A DNA stretch of 64,000 nucleotides, from positions 35,961 through 99,960 of the forward strand of contig JADFIG010000010.1 in assembly GCA_022566735.1 (NCBI GenBank), in the 5' to 3' direction. Under the pieces are notes generated by a model, which saw only the letters and a list, made by a program, of their open reading frames with translations, did no database searches and had not been told where the DNA came from. Source of the stretch: Pseudomonadota bacterium. Its GTDB lineage: Bacteria > Pseudomonadota > Gammaproteobacteria > Burkholderiales > Burkholderiaceae_C. The translations under genes and the position numbers were made by a program. Of this stretch, positions 11,682-20,022 are shown one piece after another (the stretch's first letter is position 1; each line of letters starts with the position of its first letter).

Positions 11682-13568
11682 TCAGCGCGGCGCGTACTCC
11701 GGCACCAGGGCGTGCAGGCGCGCACGCAGCGTGGCGGGGGTGCAGGCGGCCTCGTCGTCGGCCAGGGCGAGCATGTGGGCGATCCAGTCGGGCGGCAATT
11801 CGCCACGCACACCCCCGCGCAATCGCGCCAGGCGCAGGCGCGGGTGCGGCGTCGGCAAGGTGGTGTCGGCGTCGGCAAGCAATTCTTCGTAAAGCTTCTC
11901 GCCAGGGCGCAGGCCGCTGAAGACGATGGGGATCTCGGCCTCGGTGTGGCCGCTCAGGCGGATGAGTTCGCGCGCCAGGTCGGCGATCTTCACCGACTTG
12001 CCCATGTCCATCACGAAGACCTGGCCCGAGTCGGCCAGGGCCGCGGCCTGCAGCACCAGCTGGGCCGCTTCGGGGATGGTCATGAAGTAGCGGGTGATCT
12101 CGGGGTGGGTGACGGTGACCGGCCCGCCCTTGGCGATCTGCTCCTTGAACTTGGGGATGACGCTGCCGCTCGACCCCAGCACGTTGCCGAAGCGCACGGC
12201 CATGAAGCGGGTGGCCGGCACGCTGGCCGCCCAGTGCGAGACGACCATCTCGGCGGCCCGCTTGGTGGCGCCCATGACGTTGGTCGGGTTGACGGCCTTG
12301 TCGGTGGAGATGAGCACGAAGCGCTTGGCGCCGGCCTCGGCCGCGGCCTGGGCGCACAGGTAGGTGCCCAGGGTGTTGTTGCGCAGCGCGATCCAGGCGT
12401 TGTCGTCCTCCATCAGCGGCACGTGCTTGTAGGCCGCCGCGTGGAAGACGAGGTCGGGGCGGTGGCGGGCCATGGCGCGGCGCAGGGCGCCGAGGTCCTT
12501 GACGTCGCCGACCAGGCGCACCAGGGGCAGGTGGGGGAAGCGTTCGCTCAAGTCCTGCTCGACCTGGTAGAGGGCGAACTCGCTGAGCTCGAACAGCACG
12601 AGGCGGCTGGGGCCGAAGCGGGCGATCTGGCGGCACAGCTCGGAGCCGATCGAGCCGCCGGCCCCGGTCACGAAGACGGTCTGGCCGCTGATGAGGGCGG
12701 AGACGGCGCTTTCGTCCAGCTTGACGGGCTGGCGGCCCAGCACGTCCTCGGGCTCGATGTCGCGGACGCGGTCGATGCGCGAGCGGCCTTCGCGCAGCTC
12801 GTCGGCGGTGGGCACGGTGACCACGGGCAGGCCGGTGGCCGAGGCCAGCGCCAAGGCGCGCTTGCGCTCGTCCAGCGTGGCCGAGGGCATAGCCAGGATG
12901 AGGTGGGTGACGTCGGCGAGGGTGTCGGCGCGGGTGGCATCGTCGGCCAGCAACGCCAGGCCACCGCGCACCTGCACGCCGGAGATGGTCGTGCCGTGCT
13001 TGCGCTCGTCGTCATCCAGCAGGCCGACCACCGTCCAGCCGCGGTGCTGGATGCCGGCGATCAGCAGCTTGGCCGCGGCGCCGGCGCCCAGCACCAGCGC
13101 ATGCTGGCCGTTGGGCGAGCGCCCGGCCCGACGCGCCCGGGAAGACTCGCTGACCATGCGCACCGTCATGCGTGCGATCGCCAGCAGCGTCAGGGTGAAG
13201 ACCGGGTGCAGGGCCAGCACGGCGCGCGGCACCTCGACGAGCTGGGCCATGAGCACGACGACGGCGCTGGCCAGCCCGGCGCCCAGGCAGACCCAGCCCA
13301 GGCGGCTGATGTCGTGGAAGCTGACGTAGCGCCAGGTGGCGCGCGGCACGCCCAGGGCCCAGGAGACGGCACTGTAGACGCTGATGACGCCCAGCAGCAC
13401 GGCCCAGTCGTAGGAGGGGCGTTCGTGCAGCCAGCGCTCCACGCCCATGCGGAAGAGGTAGGTGAGGTGCCAGGCCAGCAGGATGAGCAGGGCGTCGGCC
13501 AGCAAAACGACCGCCTGGCGGCGGGGGCGCAGGCGGTCGAGGAAGCGGTTCAGCGGAGACCAGAGCAT
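11682..13568 (-). CDS. Membrane-bound nucleotide-sugar 4,6-dehydratase (FlaA1/WbpM/PglF type)
   Basis: Predicted to dehydrate UDP-GlcNAc-type sugars for surface glycans. The 628-residue protein has about four N-terminal transmembrane segments (from LLADALLILLAWHLTYLF), a CoA-binding-like Rossmann domain, and a C-terminal extended SDR domain. The second domain shows GAGGSIGSELCRQ for NAD and STDKAVNPTNVMGATKR, with the Met/Lys pair of this branch in place of YxxxK. The start at 13568 gives the usual N-terminus; upstream in-frame codons are shadow of the GST gene. No other polysaccharide genes are adjacent, so it appears as an orphan. Confidence 0.9.
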   Translation of the reverse strand: MLWSPLNRFLDRLRPRRQAVVLLADALLILLAWHLTYLFRMGVERWLHERPSYDWAVLLGVISVYSAVSWALGVPRATWRYVSFHDISRLGWVCLGAGLASAVVVLMAQLVEVPRAVLALHPVFTLTLLAIARMTVRMVSESSRARRAGRSPNGQHALVLGAGAAAKLLIAGIQHRGWTVVGLLDDDERKHGTTISGVQVRGGLALLADDATRADTLADVTHLILAMPSATLDERKRALALASATGLPVVTVPTADELREGRSRIDRVRDIEPEDVLGRQPVKLDESAVSALISGQTVFVTGAGGSIGSELCRQIARFGPSRLVLFELSEFALYQVEQDLSERFPHLPLVRLVGDVKDLGALRRAMARHRPDLVFHAAAYKHVPLMEDDNAWIALRNNTLGTYLCAQAAAEAGAKRFVLISTDKAVNPTNVMGATKRAAEMVVSHWAASVPATRFMAVRFGNVLGSSGSVIPKFKEQIAKGGPVTVTHPEITRYFMTIPEAAQLVLQAAALADSGQVFVMDMGKSVKIADLARELIRLSGHTEAEIPIVFSGLRPGEKLYEELLADADTTLPTPHPRLRLARLRGGVRGELPPDWIAHMLALADDEAACTPATLRARLHALVPEYAPR

Positions 13569-13662
13569 GGGCGCGACAAGGAGGGCAGACGCAGGGGCGG
13601 CGCCGGGTGCGGCAAAGCCCTCATTGTGCCTGCGCCGGGGGACCCGCCTGGCAGCGCCCGCC

Positions 13663-14367
13663 TCAGCGCTGCACCGTGGCCGCGTCCTGCCCGAAGAGGA
13701 TGCTGCGCGACCGCGCGTTGACCGAGGGCACGTTCCCAAGGTTGACCTCCTCGGCCCGGGCGTAGGCACGCTGCGTGCCGGGGCGCTCGGCGATGGCGTG
13801 GAACCAGCGCTGCAGGTGCGGGAAGTCGGAGAGCCGTTGCTGCTGGCGCTCGTGCGGCACGATCCAGGGGTAGCAGGCCATGTCGGCGATGGAGTAGCTG
13901 CCGGCAATGAACTCGCGGTCGGCCAGGCGCTTGTCGAGCACGGCGTACAGGCGGGCGGTTTCCTTGACGTAGCGCTCGATGGCGTAGGGGATCTTCTCCG
14001 GGGCGTACTGGCTGAAATGGTGGTTCTGGCCGGCCATGGGGCCCAGGCCGCCCATCTGCCAGAACAGCCACTGCAGGGCCTCGTTGCGGCCACGCAGGTC
14101 GGCGGGGATGAAGCGACCGGTCTTGTCGGCCAGGTAGAGCAGGATGGCGCCGGACTCGAACAGGCTCAGCGGTGTGTCGCCATCGGCCGGAGCGTGGTCG
14201 ACGATGGCGGGGATGCGGTTGTTGGGCGCGATCCTCAGGAACCCGGGCTGGAACTGGTCTCCCTGGCCGATGTTCACCGGGACGATGCGGTAAGGCAGTT
14301 GGGCCTCTTCCAGGAACATGGTGACTTTGTGGCCGTTGGGCGTGGTCCAGTAGTGCAGGTCGATCAT
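13663..14367 (-). CDS. Glutathione S-transferase (YghU/YfcG-like)
   Basis: A cytoplasmic GST. The 234-residue protein starts MIDLHYWTTPNGHKVTMFLE, with the thioredoxin-fold glutathione-binding part (RIPAIVDHAPAD, LFESGAILLYLADKTG) followed by the all-helical domain (WQMGGLGPMAGQNHHF). The TPNG motif and the GPMxGQ helix match the Nu-class YfcG/YghU group, which has disulfide reductase and peroxidase activity. The ATG at 14367 was chosen over an in-frame upstream start because it begins at the conserved domain. Confidence 0.9.
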   Translation of the reverse strand: MIDLHYWTTPNGHKVTMFLEEAQLPYRIVPVNIGQGDQFQPGFLRIAPNNRIPAIVDHAPADGDTPLSLFESGAILLYLADKTGRFIPADLRGRNEALQWLFWQMGGLGPMAGQNHHFSQYAPEKIPYAIERYVKETARLYAVLDKRLADREFIAGSYSIADMACYPWIVPHERQQQRLSDFPHLQRWFHAIAERPGTQRAYARAEEVNLGNVPSVNARSRSILFGQDAATVQR

Positions 14368-14541
14368 GCGGGGCTCCTTGGCGTCCTTGACGGGATGGGG
14401 GGGTGCCGATGGCAGGTGATGGATGTCGGCAGAAGGCGGTGCGAGCCCTCCGATGCGCACCATCATCCGGGAAAGCCGGGCGACCCGCCAAAGCCGCAGC
14501 GCCTGCAAGGCTTCGCCATCTGTGTCAGGGACAATGCGGGC

Positions 14542-14820
14542 ATGACACACACCGCCCGCCCCGCCGACGCCAGCGACTTGCCGCCACTGCCCACGCTGCC
14601 GCTGGGCCTGTACGTGCATCACAAGGGCGGCCGCTACGAAGTGCTGGGCGTGGCACGCCACAGCGAGACGCACGAGGCCCTGGTGGTCTACCGGCCGCTG
14701 TACGGCGAGGGCGCGCTGTGGGTGCGGCCGTTTGCCATGTTCACCGAGGACGTGGTGATCGACGGGGTGCGCCAGCCGCGCTTCAGGTGGGCCGGCGACG
14801 CGCCTGCGGCACCGCGATGA
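14542..14820 (+). CDS. DUF1653 domain protein
   Basis: A 92-residue protein of unknown function. It contains the compact DUF1653 signature: GLYVHHKGGRYEVLGVARHS, then EALVVYRPLYG and LWVRPFAMFTEDV. There is no signal peptide. Its last 38 nt overlap the 3' end of the convergent ferredoxin gene. The start at 14542 places a short unstructured lead before the domain. Confidence 0.85.
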   Translation: MTHTARPADASDLPPLPTLPLGLYVHHKGGRYEVLGVARHSETHEALVVYRPLYGEGALWVRPFAMFTEDVVIDGVRQPRFRWAGDAPAAPR

Positions 14821-15085
14821 CCACGGCGTCCGCCTCGGTCGCGGGCAGGGCCACGCAGGGCAGGATCTCGCCGGCCTCGCGCTCGTCCAGGCTCAGGCCG
14901 GGCCACTCGGTGCGGTAGCGCACCGCCCCCGACAGCATCTGGCAGCGGCAGGCGCGGCAGGTGCCGTTGCGGCAGGAGCGGGGCAGCTCGATGCCGGCGG
15001 CCAGGGCGGCTTCCAGCAGGCTCTGGCCGGGGGCCACGGGCACGGTGTCGCCCAGCGGCAGCAAGGTCAGCGTGGCCACAGGCAT
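14783..15085 (-). CDS. Plant-type [2Fe-2S] ferredoxin
   Basis: A small electron carrier of 100 residues. Cysteines 38, 43, 46 and 77 form the CX4CX2CXnC cluster site of plant/adrenodoxin-fold ferredoxins (SCRNGTCRAC, then LPCVA). It is last in a reverse-strand operon dinB-lipoprotein-ferredoxin. Redox partner unknown. The 3' end overlaps the convergent DUF1653 gene by 38 nt. Confidence 0.85.
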   Translation of the reverse strand: MPVATLTLLPLGDTVPVAPGQSLLEAALAAGIELPRSCRNGTCRACRCQMLSGAVRYRTEWPGLSLDEREAGEILPCVALPATEADAVVIAVPQARRRPT

Positions 15086-15110
15086 CGGCGACGTGAGCGG
15101 TCGGTCCAGG

Positions 15111-15362
15111 TCACTGACCGGCCGGCGGGTCTGCCGGGGCGTCGTCCTTGGTCGCGGCCTTGACGCCCGCAGCGGCCACATCGACCGTGGTCTCGACCAC
15201 CGTGGCAGTGACCTTCACGGCGGTGGCCGCCACGCTGACGGCCGCATCGGCCACGGTCACGACGGCGCAGCCCGAGCCCAGGGCGGCGGCGCACAGCCCC
15301 GCCAGCAGGATGGTGGCGCGCACCAGGGAACACACAGGGGCGCGGAAAGAAGCGGCAGGCAT
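15111..15362 (-). CDS. Small predicted lipoprotein
   Basis: An 83-residue protein with a hydrophobic signal and a lipobox ending at LGSGC, so it is probably lipid-anchored after processing. The mature part is an Ala/Val-rich amphipathic repeat (VTVADAAVSVAATAVKVTA), similar to small Burkholderiales lipoproteins grouped as NF038104; I am not certain of that assignment. Its ATG overlaps the dinB stop by one base (TGATG), so it is coupled to dinB. Function unknown. Confidence 0.65.
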   Translation of the reverse strand: MPAASFRAPVCSLVRATILLAGLCAAALGSGCAVVTVADAAVSVAATAVKVTATVVETTVDVAAAGVKAATKDDAPADPPAGQ

Positions 15363-16633
15363 CAGGCAGGCTCGGTGAAATCGAACAATGGCAGGGACGC
15401 CTGGGCCGAGGGATCGGCCTCGGCAGGCGCGGGCTGCGGCTGGCCGTCACCGGCCACGAGGGACGCCATTTTCACGCCAATCAGGCGCAGGCGGCGGTCC
15501 AGGGGCACGGTTTTCAGGCAGCGCCCGGCCCACAGGCGGATCTCGGCGGCATCCCGCGTGAGGTGCGGCAGGCTGATGCTGCGGGTGACGATGCGGAAGT
15601 CGTCGTAGCGCAGCTTGAGCCCGACGTTGCGGCCCACGTAGCCCTTGCGGGCGAGGTCTGAGGCGAGCTGCTCGCACAGGCGGGTGAAGATAGGGCCGAG
15701 GGTGACGCGGTCGTCGCGCGGATGGAGGTCGCGCTCGAAGGTGGTTTCGCGGCTGATGGACTTGGGCTCGCGCCAGGTGACCACGGGGCGCTCGTCGCGG
15801 CCGTGGGCGGCGTCGTGCAGCCAGTGGCCGCTGTTGCTGCCGAACTCGGCCAGCAGTTGCGCCAGCGGGGCCGCGGCGAGCTCGCCGATGGTGCGGATGC
15901 CCAGCGCGGCCAGGCGTTCCTGGGCCCTGGGGCCGATGCCGTTGATGCGTGCGGCCGGCAAGGGCCACAGGCGCGTCGGGATGTCGGCGGGCATCAGCAG
16001 GGTCAGGCCGTCGGGCTTGTCGAGGTCGGAGCTGAGCTTGGAGAGCAGCTTGTTGGGCGTGATGCCGACCGAGCAGGTCAGGCCGGTGGCGTCTTTCACG
16101 GCCTGCTTGAGGCGCTGGCCGATGGCTCGCACGCCGCCCAGCGGGTCGCCATCGACCGCGTCGCGCGCCCCGGGCACGTCGGTGAGGTCGATGTAGATCT
16201 CATCGATGCCGCGGTCTTCGATGACGGGGGCGATCTCGGCCACGGCGGCCTTGAACAGGCGCGAGTGGCGGCGGTACGCGTCGAAATCGACCGGCAGCAA
16301 GATGGCGTCAGGTGCAAGCACGGCGGCCTTCATCAGGCCCATGCCGGAATGCACGCCCAGGGCGCGGGCGGCGTAGGTGGCGGTGGTGATGACGCCACGG
16401 CCGGCGTAGTCACGCAGGCGGGCATGGTGGCTGCCGCCATCGGGTTGCGCCTCAGGCGGGTGCCGGCGCCCTCCCCCGATCACGACGGGCTGGCCTTGCA
16501 GCTCGGGGTAGCGCAGCAACTCGACCGACGCATAGAAAGCGTCCATGTCGAGGTGGGCGATGAGGCGCGCCGGCAGCGCGGCGGACGCGGCGTTGCGGAC
16601 AGCGGGGCGGGGGTCGTGGGCGGCGGACAGCAC
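15362..16633 (-). CDS. dinB: DNA polymerase IV (Y-family)
   Basis: A translesion DNA polymerase. The 423-residue protein has the catalytic LDMDAFYASVELLRYPEL, the second acidic site in GIDEIYIDLTDV, the helix-hairpin-helix RINGIGPRAQERL, and the little finger domain. Between GQPVVIGGG and GVITTATYAARALG there is an inserted stretch (about residues 55-72) also seen in some betaproteobacterial DinB proteins. The start is a GTG at 16633. No LexA box was recognised immediately upstream. Confidence 0.92.
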   Translation of the reverse strand: MLSAAHDPRPAVRNAASAALPARLIAHLDMDAFYASVELLRYPELQGQPVVIGGGRRHPPEAQPDGGSHHARLRDYAGRGVITTATYAARALGVHSGMGLMKAAVLAPDAILLPVDFDAYRRHSRLFKAAVAEIAPVIEDRGIDEIYIDLTDVPGARDAVDGDPLGGVRAIGQRLKQAVKDATGLTCSVGITPNKLLSKLSSDLDKPDGLTLLMPADIPTRLWPLPAARINGIGPRAQERLAALGIRTIGELAAAPLAQLLAEFGSNSGHWLHDAAHGRDERPVVTWREPKSISRETTFERDLHPRDDRVTLGPIFTRLCEQLASDLARKGYVGRNVGLKLRYDDFRIVTRSISLPHLTRDAAEIRLWAGRCLKTVPLDRRLRLIGVKMASLVAGDGQPQPAPAEADPSAQASLPLFDFTEPA

Positions 16634-16716
16634 GGTGCCCGCATTCTGACGCGAAGCGCCACTGGTGATGTGAGGGGGTGGCGCGATGGCGTGGTGCGAT
16701 GGCGTGCGATGCAGGC

Positions 16717-17031
16717 TCAGGCGTGGATGTCCAGCAGGCTGCCCATCAGTTCGTCTTGCGTGCGGATGCTGCGCAGGTTGGCCTTGAAGCTGTAGCTGGC
16801 CTGCATCTGCTGGACCAGGTCGGTGGCCAGGTCGGCCCCGATTTCGCTGGACTTGCCGATGGTGACCACCACACCGGGCTGCTCCTGTCCCAGGCCGGTG
16901 CCCACGGTCTGCTGCTGCGCGACCTCGCGGCGGAAGTCCGGCGTCTGCGCGTTGGCGATGTTGTGCGCCGCAACGTCCAAGCGCATGGAGGCCGCCTGGA
17001 TGCCCGACAGGGAGGAGGACAAGGCTGTCAT
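16717..17031 (-). CDS. Small orphan flagellar rod-like protein (FlgC-like)
   Basis: A 104-residue protein. The N-terminus MTALSSSLSGIQAASMRLDV followed by AAHNIANAQTPDFRRE is the conserved helix of flagellar rod/hook proteins. The C-terminus (LVQQMQASYSFKANLRSIRTQDEL) matches the paired C-terminal helix of FlgB/FlgC. The central domain is very short compared with FlgC (about 135 residues). No flagellar cluster is nearby, so whether it joins the rod is unknown. The ATG at 17031 is preferred over an upstream in-frame start. Confidence 0.7.
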   Translation of the reverse strand: MTALSSSLSGIQAASMRLDVAAHNIANAQTPDFRREVAQQQTVGTGLGQEQPGVVVTIGKSSEIGADLATDLVQQMQASYSFKANLRSIRTQDELMGSLLDIHA

Positions 17032-17151
17032 GTCGGCAGTGTGCGGCAGACCGCCGCGCCCGTCACCAGGCGCGATGCAGGCGCAGGCCACAAGCGTGCA
17101 GACGCCACGCACAGGGTGTCCGCGGGCGGGGACAGGCGCCCCGGCCCACGC

Positions 17152-19695
17152 TCACGCCGGGGCCCGCTCCAGGGCCCAGGCGCACACCGAGGCAGGGTCC
17201 AGCCCGGCGCCCTGCTCCATCAGGCGCTGCAGCACGGTCGGCTCCAGCGCGTCGCGCACAGCGGCATGGGCGCGCGACCAGGCGTAGACGGCCAGCACGT
17301 CGCGGGCGCCGAGCGAGCGGTAGGTCTGCTCGGTGTAGCCCAGCAGCCGCGCCGCCGCTTCATGGCGCCCCTCCATGGCCGCCAGCAAGGCCAGCAAGCC
17401 CGCGTACAGGCCCAGCCACTCCCAACTGCGGCTGCGCGAGGCGGCCAGGAAGTCGCTGAGCGTCGCGCGGGCCTGGACGAGGTCCGCACGCACGAAGGCC
17501 ACGCAGGCCACGATGGCCAGGGCGTGGACGACGAAGTTGTCGCGGCGGTGGCGGCCACGCGAGAGGATGTCCTGGCTGATGCGCAGCGCAGCGTCGGTGT
17601 CGCCCAGGGCCAGGCTGATGGCGGCGAGGTCGCTCAGGCTGGCCGAGACCACGCCCTCCAGGCCAGCCCCCTGCGCACGCACCAGCAGGTGCTGACAGAC
17701 ACGCCGCGCATCGGCCATGTGTTCCTGGGCGCGCAGCACGCCGACCTCGGCGAGTTGACGCTGCGCCAGCAGGCGCACGGGCCAGCCGGGCTGCTCCAGG
17801 GCGGCCATCTCGCGCAGCACGGCGGTGGCCGCATCGGCATCGAGCATGCCGCTGCCGACCACGCAGCGCAGCGCCAGGTAGACGCCGCGGACATCGTTGG
17901 CACGGCGGCTGGCCCGGGCCGCGCGCTCGGCACAGGCCCGCATGGCGGCGTTGTCGACGCCCCAGTGCAGGCGGCTGTGCTCCAGCCAGAAGCGGGTGGT
18001 GGCGGGGCCCTCGTCCAGGCCGTCGGCGACGGCTTCGAGCTGGCGCCCGCGCGAGCGCCCCTCGGGCGCCACACCCAGCAGCAGGAACAGCGGGCCGGCC
18101 GCGCCCTGCAGCCGCACGGCGAGGTCCGGTGCCTGCAAGGCAGCCCAGTCGAGTGCTGCGCGCACGTTGTCGATGTCGGCACCGTACTGCGCCAGCCAGG
18201 CGGCATCGGCGCTGAACCAGTGGGCCTCGTAGGCCTCGTCCATGAGGTCGGCCACGGCATGGGCATGACGCGCCTGCAGCAGGGCCTGCTCGCCGCTGTC
18301 CTGCAGCTTGAGGCCGGCGTAGTCGCGCATGCTGTCGAGCAGGCGGTAGCGCGGCGATTCGCCGGCATCGACCGCGACCAGGGAACGGTCGACCAGTGCG
18401 CCCAGGGTGTCGAGGACCTGCCACTCGTCCAGGCCGCTGTCCGGGGCCTCCGGCAAGGGGGCCTCCACCAGCAGCGAGGCCAGGCTGAGCGGGAAGCCGC
18501 CGGCAAACACCGCCACGCGGCGGAACAGGGCCTGCTCGGTCGGGCTCAGCAGGGCGTGGCTCCAGTCCAGCGCGGCCATCAGCGTCTGGTGGCGGTCGGG
18601 CACGCCGGTGCTCTGGCCGCTGAGCAGGCGGAAGCGCTCGTCCAGGCGCTGGTTCACGCCGTGGAGGCCCAGCAGGGGCACACGGGCCGCGGCCAGCTTG
18701 ATGGCCAGCGCCAGGCCGTCGACACGGCGGCACAGTTGCGCCACCGCATCGACCTGGTCGGGCTGCAGCACGTAACGGCGGTCGATGGCGCGGACCTGGT
18801 CCACGAACAGGGCGACGGCGCCGTGCAGCAGGGCCTCATCGACCGAGGCCCCGGGCGACGGGATGGACAGCGGCCCCAGGCGGAAGGTGCGCTCGCCATC
18901 GACCCGCAGCGGCACCTGGCTGGTCACCAGCATGCGCACGGTGGGTGCGGTGTCCAGCAAGGCTGCGGCCAGCATGGCCACGTCGTCGAGCACGTGCTCG
19001 GCGTTGTCCAGCAGCAGCAGCACCTTGAGCGGGCGCAAGGCCGCGCCCAGCATGCCCAGCCGGTCCACGCCGCTGACCGGCAGCCCCAGGGCCTGCGACA
19101 CCGCCGTGACCACGCAGCCGCCGGGGCTCAGGCTGGCCAGGTCGACCCAGGCCGCGCCGTCGGGGCGGTCCTTGCGCCAGCGGTGCCCTGCCGCCAGGGC
19201 CAGGGCCGTCTTGCCGATGCCGGCCGGGCCGACCAGGGTGATGAGCGGCGCGGGCAGCAGGGCGTCCAGGGCGTCGAGGTCGCGCTCGCGCCCCCACAGG
19301 CGCTGCACCGGGACGGGCAGCACCGACAGCGGCTCGCTGTCCTGCGGCTCGCCGCCCTGTCGTTCGCTCACGCCGCGCTGCGGCAGCGGCACCACGAAGC
19401 GGTAGCCCCTGCCCGGCACGGTGACGATGGCGGCCGTGCCCAGCACCTTGCGCAGGGCGGAAATCTGGACCTGGAGGTTGTTCTCCTCGACGACCAGGCC
19501 GGGCCAGACCAGCTCCAGCAACTCGGCCTTGGTGACCAGGCGGCCATGGCGCTGCACCAGGGCGCTCAGCAAGACCACGGCACGCGCGCCCAGGCTGGTT
19601 GGCTGCCCGTCGAAATAGAGCACGCGTTCCTGCGGACGGAGCTCGAATCGGTCGAAACGGATGCTGTGTGCCAAGGGATCCCCGGTCGATGCCAC
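17152..19695 (-). CDS. Winged-helix transcriptional regulator with STAND-type ATPase and TPR-like region
   Basis: An 847-residue predicted signal-responsive regulator. Residues 12-110 form an OmpR/PhoB-type DNA-binding domain (FELRPQERVLYFDGQP, LLELVWPGLVVEENNLQVQIS, VPGRGYRFV). An AAA/NB-ARC-like ATPase follows, with Walker A GPAGIGKTALAL near residue 155 and a Walker B-like VLLLLDNAEHVLDD. The last 450 residues are Ala/Leu-rich helical repeats, probably TPR-like. There is no receiver domain or membrane helix. Ligand and targets are unknown. Confidence 0.8.
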   Translation of the reverse strand: MASTGDPLAHSIRFDRFELRPQERVLYFDGQPTSLGARAVVLLSALVQRHGRLVTKAELLELVWPGLVVEENNLQVQISALRKVLGTAAIVTVPGRGYRFVVPLPQRGVSERQGGEPQDSEPLSVLPVPVQRLWGRERDLDALDALLPAPLITLVGPAGIGKTALALAAGHRWRKDRPDGAAWVDLASLSPGGCVVTAVSQALGLPVSGVDRLGMLGAALRPLKVLLLLDNAEHVLDDVAMLAAALLDTAPTVRMLVTSQVPLRVDGERTFRLGPLSIPSPGASVDEALLHGAVALFVDQVRAIDRRYVLQPDQVDAVAQLCRRVDGLALAIKLAAARVPLLGLHGVNQRLDERFRLLSGQSTGVPDRHQTLMAALDWSHALLSPTEQALFRRVAVFAGGFPLSLASLLVEAPLPEAPDSGLDEWQVLDTLGALVDRSLVAVDAGESPRYRLLDSMRDYAGLKLQDSGEQALLQARHAHAVADLMDEAYEAHWFSADAAWLAQYGADIDNVRAALDWAALQAPDLAVRLQGAAGPLFLLLGVAPEGRSRGRQLEAVADGLDEGPATTRFWLEHSRLHWGVDNAAMRACAERAARASRRANDVRGVYLALRCVVGSGMLDADAATAVLREMAALEQPGWPVRLLAQRQLAEVGVLRAQEHMADARRVCQHLLVRAQGAGLEGVVSASLSDLAAISLALGDTDAALRISQDILSRGRHRRDNFVVHALAIVACVAFVRADLVQARATLSDFLAASRSRSWEWLGLYAGLLALLAAMEGRHEAAARLLGYTEQTYRSLGARDVLAVYAWSRAHAAVRDALEPTVLQRLMEQGAGLDPASVCAWALERAPA

Positions 19696-20022
19696 ACCGC
19701 GGCCTCAGCGCCCCGGTGGCTGACCGGGCAACCCCGGCCGGGTGCCGCCCTTTTCAGCAGATTTTCAGGATCTCTTCAGGACGGCATGTCCGGTCACGCG
19801 GACAATGCAACACATTCTAAAGACATCCGGTGCGGACTTGGTTCTGATCCCCTCAGAGCACAGCAAAAAGCCGCGATCCAGCCGGAAACCACAAAAAAAC
19901 GCTGTCATCCCGACGCAACGACCGCCAACATCCGGCTGCGCGTCACCGGGTTTGCCCGCCGCCCTGGCCACCGGGACGGCGGGTTTCCCTTTTTCTGGCC
20001 GCCACACGACCTCCACACGGCC
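19696..20022. other. 327-bp intergenic region with A-rich patches; no protein gene seen
   Basis: The region lies between the 5' end of the large regulator and the 3' end of the MFS gene. It is less GC-rich than its surroundings and holds several oligo-A runs (19862-19910). At its right end is a plus-strand terminator although no plus-strand gene precedes it. No open frame with coding character was seen. Confidence 0.5.
19955..19995 (+). terminator. Plus-strand intrinsic terminator without an upstream gene
   Basis: CCCGCCGCCC (19955-19964) pairs with GGGaCGGCGGG (19973-19983, one bulged A) around an 8-nt loop, followed on the plus strand by TTTCCCTTTTTC. On the reverse strand the hairpin is followed by CAAACCC, so it would not terminate the MFS transcript well. 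This suggests a short plus-strand RNA ending here. Confidence 0.55.
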
